Below, piece by piece: positions 58,080-64,000 of a DNA stretch of 64,000 nucleotides; the first letter of the stretch is position 1; the number at the start of each line of letters is the position of its first letter. Source of the DNA: Tanypteryx hageni (Eukaryota > Arthropoda > Insecta > Odonata > Petaluridae); the NCBI GenBank assembly GCA_028673005.1, contig CM054115.1, positions 196,052,370 to 196,116,369 of the forward strand, given 5' to 3'. Below the pieces are notes generated by a model. The model ran no database searches and was not told the DNA's origin. It worked only from the letters and a program-made list of their open reading frames with translations. A program made the position numbers and the translations under genes.

Positions 58080-58880
58080 GATACCTAAAAATTCCATCTG
58101 GTGTAACATCTTCCAGCTCTATTAAATCAAGGAATAAACTTACTGGTGCATTCGTTCCGCAATCTGGGATAAAAACTCATACATATAGAATCAATGTGGA
58201 TTTCTTGCTCAGAGTAGTAGATTCATCAATGATTAAGGAGATCCTGCTATTATAACTTACAATCTTTTTAACTAAGTTATTTCTCATATCTTTGGCTGTG
58301 ATTGACAATAATGATGCAGGCATTAGTGAAGAATGCGACCCATGTCGACAACATTAAGAGATTGCCCATCAATTTCATCTTTAAAATTACTTAAGGACTG
58401 ATTATTTTTTTCCACTTTATATGCCGTACAAAATACTCTGGCTGTTACTTCTTTTTCACGAGATAGCAATTTCATAGGCATATTTTCTAATGTTTTCTTT
58501 TCAGATCTGCTGCTAACTTAACAGCAGCTTTGTGACTTGAACTCTGTCTGCAGTCGAATAAATATTTTTTTCTATGACATTAATTGTTGTTTCCGCAATT
58601 CGCCGTATGGTGAGATTTCATAATTGTCCCACTCTTTGGACATTTTCATTCCCATTTTTTTCTCTACCCCAAGTGTCCCAACCTTTTGACACAAAATGCA
58701 ACCAAGTTTCTGGTTCTTTGCACCTAACCAGTCGTACTTTTGAAAAATCAATCATCTGTTCCAAATTCCAGTAGCTAGGCCAATTATTTACATTCCGCTC
58801 TACAACTTCACCACAGAAATATGTAGGAGTTTTATTGGCTTTTTCAGTTGTAGTTTCTTCTTTGACTTCCAGTTTTTTAG
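58080..58880 (-). pseudogene. hAT transposase N-terminal half (DUF4371/ZMYM-like)
   Basis: Minus strand: NNWPSYWNLEQMIDFSKV near 58795, a WxxW TTF-type zinc-finger-like block, then SSHKAAVKLAADLKRK near 58520, LHSCIIVNHSQRYEK near 58320, and APVSLFLDLIELEDVTPDGI near 58145. That last block is the first part of the catalytic domain in this hAT group. The frame is broken many times; the remainder is missing. Confidence 0.78.
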
Positions 58881-59287
58881 GCGGTGGTGATGTATGTATG
58901 TATGTATACCCTAACCACACTTTTCCATCCTGGTATCCAAGGTCCTCAAAACAATCCTCCAAGCTGCCCGCCCAATTCTTACCTCTATCTCCCACCAGTT
59001 CCTCTTCACCAATCCCCACTCCTCTTCTTCCGCCGGCCCCCCAATTTGAGAAATCTCTTGTGAATGAAGGATCTTCCCACTTCTACCACGCCTCTTGCCT
59101 TAAGGTCTCACCCCTGCAGCAAACCTCGCTGCCTCACTTGCCCTATCCACCTACCCTCATCTTCTTTCTTGAGTCCCTCCACCAGCATCTCCTATCCCAT
59201 CACCTCTACTAGCAACTGCACCACCCGTAGCGTCATTTACCTCCTCACCTATGTCCCGCATTTTATGTTGGCCTCACCAGCAACCCT

Positions 59288-60158
59288 TTAACTGCTCCCA
59301 TTGTCTATTCATGATTTAGACCTTTCCACCCTTGTTTGAGGGATTAATTTTAGCATTCTCTGTTTGGGTGACACCAGATGTTCTACCGACTACCCAAAGT
59401 CCTTTTCATCTTCTTTTGTTTCGTTAGTCACCCTTCAGAAATGTCAGAGGAAAGATGTGCATTGACCTTGGGGAGAAGCCTCCTGCACAAACGTGCTTTA
59501 TTGCTGCCAGACATCGCCAAAGTTTTAGATGAACTTAGCGATGAAGAAGAAAACACTTTATTGTCCAATATTGAAGAGGATAATGATAGTGATGCCCTCT
59601 GGGAAGATTGTAAAGATAATTTAATTGGCAATGAAGAGGAAGACCAACATGTGGATGCCAGTTTTGTGTGATCAGATGGACGAAATTTCGTTTTGTTAGA
59701 TTTGATGCTTGACTACTCTTTTATTTGATGAAAACAGGCGAAAAAGTTTCATTGAAACATTTATTATGGTGTCGTCTCTAAAATACTAAAAAAAATATGG
59801 GATGCTTGCCCAAGGTCACCCTGGCTGAGCACTTCGAACCACTTTGGCTCCAGACTGACTTATAGCAAAAGACGTATTTTTACGACACTACCTGGAGTTC
59901 CTTCCGCCCACTGAAAAGAGGGCCAAGCCTCAGCAAGAGTGCCATGTGTGCATGCACACTGAAAATAGAGAAAGGAAAAGGAAACTCGTGAGGACGTTGT
60001 GCAAGGAATGTGGTGTGAGGTTGTGTATTGGAGTGCTTTTGTGATTTTCACACAAAATTGAAGTTTTAAAGAAATGTTGAGTGAAAAATAAAAAAAAAAT
60101 CAAGCGAAAATTTTTTGCACCTGGGACAGGAGAATTTTAAGATCAATTAAAGGGTTAA
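59288..60158 (+). mobile_element. piggyBac deletion derivative at a TTAA within PLE
   Basis: TTAA at 59288-59291 and 60155-60158; excising 59292-60158 joins the PLE reading frame (ACCAGCAACCCTTTAA, then ACATCCGTATGAATGG). It contains the two ends of a piggyBac gene. The right terminus reads CCCTTTAATTG inward; the left does not match it exactly, so the left end is worn or displaced. Confidence 0.8.
59428..60057 (+). pseudogene. piggyBac transposase: N-terminus fused to C-terminal finger
   Basis: N-terminal acidic part 59440-59671 (VLDELSDEEENTLLSNIEED, then NDSDALWEDCKDNL). The catalytic domain is absent. The C-terminal cysteine finger follows at 59870-60045: HYLEFLPPTEKRAKPQQ, then ECHVCMHTENRERKRKLVRT, then LCKECGVRLCIG. 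Such internal deletions leave the ends that are needed for movement by a helper. Confidence 0.8.
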
Positions 60159-60399
60159 ACATCCGTATGAATGGCCACCGGAATATCATAAATCTCAGAC
60201 GTCCCCTCCCAGTTGCATCACATGCCATGCCCACAATGTCTCCTTAAATAGTTGCTACAATGTAAGGGCTATTTGCACCTTACCTGATGACACCCCTGCC
60301 CCCTTCTCCGACAGTGGGAACTGGCCCATATACACCTTCTTGACTCTTGAAATGAAAAGGAATTCTCATGTGACAAGGGCTTGAATAATCCTCCTACAA

Positions 60400-62290
60400 G
60401 ACAAGCTTGGCTTACATAAAAATAGACCACACACAATATCAGAAGAAAGCAAGAAGTTCATAAAGCAGACAATTTAAGCATTTCTCAGGTACACTTCTCA
60501 TTATTGTCGAAGATCAAACCTCAATAAATCATACATAACTACTGTTCACTCTATAGCAGATATGTATAAGTAGTATCTGCAAAAGTGTAAGGACAATAAT
60601 TTAGAACAAGTTAAGGAACATATTTTCTGTGACATTTTCAATACAGAATTTAATATTGGGTTTAAGTTGCCCTCCACAGACACATGTAAAGTTTTTGATG
60701 AAGCACAGCAAATGGAGCTGAAACCACCAGAATATGAAGTGCATTTGCAAAAAGCTGAATCTGCTTATGAGTCTCTAAAAAGAGACAAGAAGTCAAGCAA
60801 GTAACTGACAGTGATACTTTGGTGATTACTATGGACTTGCAGCAAGCACTTCCAACTCCTCACCTGTCAACTGAATGTGTATTCTATCTATGACAACTGT
60901 AGATATACAACTTTGGCATCTAAATCTCTAGCAATGATTCTGCAATCGTGAGCTTGGCCTGAGTCAAATGCTTCCTGGGGAGCTGAAGAAATAGCCAGCT
61001 GTTTATTGAAAGCTGTGGCTCTGACTGCAGAGGGAGCTGGAAAAAGGAAAATGATAGTATTGTCCTGAATATAAAGTGACCTCGAATATAATGCGACCGC
61101 AAACAACCTTCAACCAATCTAACACAAGTTCCTCATTCATTCATCCCTTCTGAGCTCAAAAGATTACACCTGACGGTAACTTTACCTTTGGCATCCTTTT
61201 ACAATTTAAAATTACGTAGGGAGTCAGTTTTCACCCATCGGCCATGACTGTAAGCTTAACAGTTATCCTTGATTTCTCATTTCCGGTGGATTTTAACAAC
61301 ACTGATTTAGCTATGACTATTTTAAAATTCATGTGATAACTTTGTCGGATTCGTCTTAACCTGGGGAACATGATCAACACCCTTTTTGTCACCCATTGTT
61401 AAAATAACAGATGGATAAAAACTCACTAAGGTAGTTAGAAAGAATATGCTGACACACTTATAGCTTCAATTCAATGACTCTCAAGGGAGTCAGCCACCAA
61501 TTGAACTTGGTCTATTCTCGCCTCGGATGCTTTTCAAGTACAATGTAACGTACACCTGTGTCTACGATATAACAAGTATCTTGTAAACAGACATGCGGAA
61601 TGTACGGAGATTTTTCGAAACACAATTTTACAATCTTTTAAATCACTAGTACCCAAATATAATGTGGGGGCTACTTTTAAATTTCATTTTTTGGAAAAAA
61701 CGCATTATATTCGGGACAATACAGTATATAGTGATTCATTTGTTGGCCAAAACAAAAATTTTACTAATGGGATTATGGCTTTACATGCTTGATTGTGGAT
61801 GGTTTGAGAAAACTGAACAAATTTCTTGTGCCAGGCCACACATTTCTCCCGTGTGATGCTGACTTTGGTGTTATTGAAAAAGTTAAGAGGAAAACCCAAG
61901 AAGTTAACAACCTGGATAGTGGGCTAAACTCATAAGGAAAAGTCGAGTTGAGAAACCATTCTCGGTCATCAAGATTAAGACAAGATTTCAAGATCTGACA
62001 AACTTGAATAAGACATTCACGAAGAAAAACATGACAGTGGACAAGGAAAAACTGGATGTGAGAAAAGCATCTCAGTTTCAGTTTACTAAACACAGCCATG
62101 CGATGAGTCTGAAATTTTCTTTCAGTGACATGGCTCCAGAGGAAGTGATAAGCCTGAAAAAAGCAAAAGGAAAATGTAGTTTTCCATGATGTAATCTTGC
62201 CCACAAAATACCCTGATGGCAGGAGGATAACAAACGCAAAATATGATGATATTAAGTTCTCATGAAATTCATACCTTCTGTGTAACAGAT
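60400..62290 (+). pseudogene. Unassigned transposase-like gene, split by a MITE
   Basis: A protein type I remember from many arthropod genomes but cannot place in a superfamily. Pieces in order: SEESKKFIKQTI-like text near 60440; HYSRRSNLNK-like and IADMYKL-like text to 60570; EQVKEHIFCDIFNTEFNIGF, KLPSTDTCKVFDEAQQMELK; SDTLVITMDLQQALPTPHLS near 60830; GAEEIASCLLKAV near 60985. After the MITE, YSDSFVGQNKNFTNGIMAL, LVPGHTF-like text, FGVIEKVKRKTQEVNN, and FSFSDMAPEEVISLKKAKGK. D-x-QQA and SDS-x-x-GQN look like two acidic catalytic blocks (inference). Several frameshifts. Confidence 0.7.
61057..61724. mobile_element. MITE with Tigger/pogo-like ends, copy 2 of the 36.5-kb repeat
   Basis: Ends read inward GTATTGTCCTGAATATAA and CTGTATTGTCCCGAATATAA; TA at 61055-61056 and 61725-61726. 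Removing it rejoins the host frame as K-M-I-Y-S-D-S. The body matches 36525-37105. Confidence 0.88.
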
Positions 62291-62369
62291 ATTTTACAAT
62301 GGACTTAAATCAGATAATCAAAAATCTATAAAAGCCTACTTCTGTCTCTTTGTGGCTCCCTCTGTCACG

Positions 62370-62960
62370 CTATAAAAATGCAAATAATTCAATATAAGAT
62401 CGAGATATATTTTGAAAATTTCGCAGGAATACTAAACTTGCATATTTTAAGGAGATGACAAAAAATCTTGAAAAATGTCCTGGGTTCAACTTCAAGGAAG
62501 ACATTTCCATTTCTCATAAAATAACAAGTAAAAATCGACATTTTGACGTGTAGGCTTTTCTTCTTGTTGAGATTAAAATTGGAAAGATTTAACCTATGAT
62601 CTGAGGATCTGCACCATTTTAAAGAAATAATTATGAAGTTTCTTATTCTGTTCATCTTTTTCCGCCTAGAGTTCGAAATTCTTCATGTTAAACGTTTAAT
62701 TCACATATTTTGAGAAAATCTTGCCATTTTAATGGGATGTAGCTTTGCCAACCCATTACATTGTTAAACCTCGAAATCCAATTGTTATTTCAAGCCTTAT
62801 GGATGAAAGCATGCTTTGAATGTTTTTAATATGAGTGAGAGAGAGAAGGAAGGAGAGGGAAATGATTTTCACAGCAACGAATGTAAACAACATTCGTTGC
62901 CTTATTTACGAGAAGGAATACATTTGAATGTAGAACATAATCATTCACATATTAAAATTA
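62370..62960. repeat. Dispersed AT-rich repeat, copy 2
   Basis: See copy 1 at 55840-56420. By eye about 80 percent alike over the shared part. Confidence 0.85.
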
Positions 62961-63025
62961 CTTAGAATCATTGTAGGAGTTCAAGGCTTGAAACTACGAA
63001 TGCCTAAAAGAATGAGTTTGCTTAC

Positions 63026-63119
63026 CTGCCATCAATTTTTGAATAAGCGTCGAAACTATCAACGGATCAATTTTTAATGCGAGAATTTGATACATTTTGA
63101 CTTGGATAATAGCATCTCC
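63026..63119 (-). CDS. Candidate upstream exon of the separase-like gene
   Basis: 94 nt on the minus strand with acceptor TTATAACTAG and donor GTAAGCAA. It reads GDAIIQVKMYQILALKIDPL, then IVSTLIQKLMA, a helical-looking peptide with no TE similarity. Position and strand fit an exon upstream of A, separated by a 9.1-kb intron. I cannot align it firmly to separase; phase to exon A is also off by one base, so at least one more exon would lie between. Confidence 0.4.
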
Positions 63120-63622
63120 CTAGTTATAAAAATAATGGTCCATGCATTGAAGACATTGATTGCGACATTACTGTGTAATTAATTTTTGGATACATGTATT
63201 TATTTTCAATATTTTTTGTATTTCACTCTGATCTTTTTTTACATGTATTGGTAAGAATAACACAAAGCAGGATATGTACTGCAATTGCCATTTGCAGGCA
63301 GGAAGTTTATTTTGTGTGGTAGTCCCATGCTAAACATCATTAATATAAGCTTCATACATTTGGTATAAAATGCAATCTAATAAAATTCCATTTTTCTCAA
63401 ACCATTTTGCAGTTTGGATGGGACATTATTCCACCGAGCCCTTCAATTTTTTCAAGTTGGAGGATAATTAAAAGTGTAAGAAGGTTTAAAGCAAAATAAG
63501 TTTTACAAAAGTTATAAATCAAGTGTAGTAAATCAAAATTTATTTTTGACTTGGGAGTGCAAATATAAGTTATTTTTGAATATTTTTATTATTTACTTCT
63601 TTACCTGTCATTATTATCACAG

Positions 63623-63713
63623 ATTATGCACTTCTTTTATAGATAGCATAATTAGATGGCATGTTGAAGAAAACTACGGCTTCAGCTACAGCATTGCCTA
63701 TTTGAATCAAAAG
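63623..63713 (+). other. Plus-strand exon-like segment
   Basis: AG-bounded (TATTATCACAG) and followed by GTAGTT, open in one frame: LCTSFIDSIIRWHVEENYGF, then SYSIAYLNQK. No TE similarity. It could be an exon of another gene on the plus strand, or chance in AT-rich DNA. The rest of 63120-64000 shows nothing else, apart from a possible TE end at 63950 (AAAATTCATCCAGTGGTTCA). Confidence 0.2.
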
Positions 63714-64000
63714 GTAGTTGTTATTTTTTCTAAGTGCAATTACATGTTTTTGATAGGCTATAAGGAATGTATTTTTTGGGTTAAAAATAAAAACGCAGTC
63801 CGAGGTAGTTATCAGGTTTATAAAATTTTTTAACTAAGGAATCCGCAGGATCTCTGGCCTCGCTCAGCCCACTAAGAGCTGGTGGGAGGGGGAGGGAATC
63901 ACATTGCGCACCTCTGGGTGATGAATTTTAATAAGGATCACTAATATTTAATTAAAATTCATCCAGTGGTTCAAGATATAAAAATAATGATATACAACGG

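Larger units (their letters stand above)
58895..60352 (+). pseudogene. PLE family 1 nuclease region, split by piggyBac
   Basis: 58900-59290 and 60155-60352 are one element: ILKTILQAARPIL-like text near 58950, the zinc linker CSKPRCLTCPIHLPS, then TSNCTTRSVIYLLTYVPHFM LASPATL. After the insertion NIRMNGHRNIINLRRPLPV-like text and IHLLDS resume. It corresponds to the GIY-YIG region of 39971-40804 and is broken by stops and small deletions. Confidence 0.87.

Noticed and set aside
1..64000. CRISPR arrays, operons, rRNA genes
   Set aside because: No regular direct repeats with spacers, no ribosomal RNA, and all genes show eukaryotic introns or TE context.
1..64000. Species identification
   Set aside because: TE families point to an arthropod, but nothing here separates insects from arachnids or other groups without a search.

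Overview
The window looks like animal, probably arthropod, nuclear DNA from a large, transposon-rich genome. It is AT-rich, has GT-AG introns of about 6-14 kb, and is packed with broken transposable elements (TEs) of families common in arthropods: mariner, piggyBac, Tigger/pogo, hAT, Penelope-like, RTE, Ty3/gypsy and Helitron. I see nothing prokaryotic: no operons, ribosome binding sites or CRISPR array. I cannot name the species. No database search was run, so family names rest on motifs I recognise.

The only host gene I can support runs on the minus strand. Five exons (A 53708-53896, B 44584-44699, C 38244-38604, D 28448-28642, E 13833-14004) have canonical splice sites and matching reading phases. 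Read in order, their peptides resemble the N-terminal helical-repeat region of separase (ESPL1), the cysteine protease that cleaves cohesin at anaphase. The protease domain would lie beyond position 1. A possible upstream exon is at 63026-63119. The rest of the window is essentially intron filled with TEs.

Layout by position. 1-2560: Ty3/gypsy pol wreck. 2.97-3.61 kb: mariner. 3.7-9.0 kb: a Tigger element split by a 3.8-kb piggyBac. 9.06-13.0 kb: Penelope-like element (PLE) sequence interrupted by a pogo element with intact terminal repeats. 14.2-16 kb: RTE-type LINE with a tRNA-like head. 16.6-17.2 kb: second PLE family. 17.5-22.3 kb: a Tigger gene containing a hAT, which contains another hAT, which contains a PLE-tail hairpin; the Tigger ends in a 1.2-kb palindrome. 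25.4-28.2 kb: mariner with a hAT inside, then a short Tigger derivative. 29.1-36.3 kb: hAT, Tigger with a PHD-like tail, and two mariner-type elements with terminal repeats. 39.8-42.9 kb: PLE cluster with inverted termini and TA microsatellites, with a piggyBac piece inside. 45-46 kb: piggyBac remnant. 48.09-53.03 kb: Helitron containing 140-bp tandem repeats, a hAT with perfect target duplication, and a pogo-type derivative. 54.3-55.4 kb: PLE and Tigger pieces. 56.98-57.96 kb: second Helitron. 58-60.4 kb: hAT piece and a PLE split exactly at TTAA by a piggyBac derivative. 60.4-62.3 kb: an unassigned transposase-like gene split by a MITE.

No TE here has an intact full-length protein. The most interesting signals are the exploded separase-like locus, the PLE termini with a repeated CTGANGA-hairpin-GAAA motif, the 1.2-kb palindrome, and the unassigned transposase-like gene.
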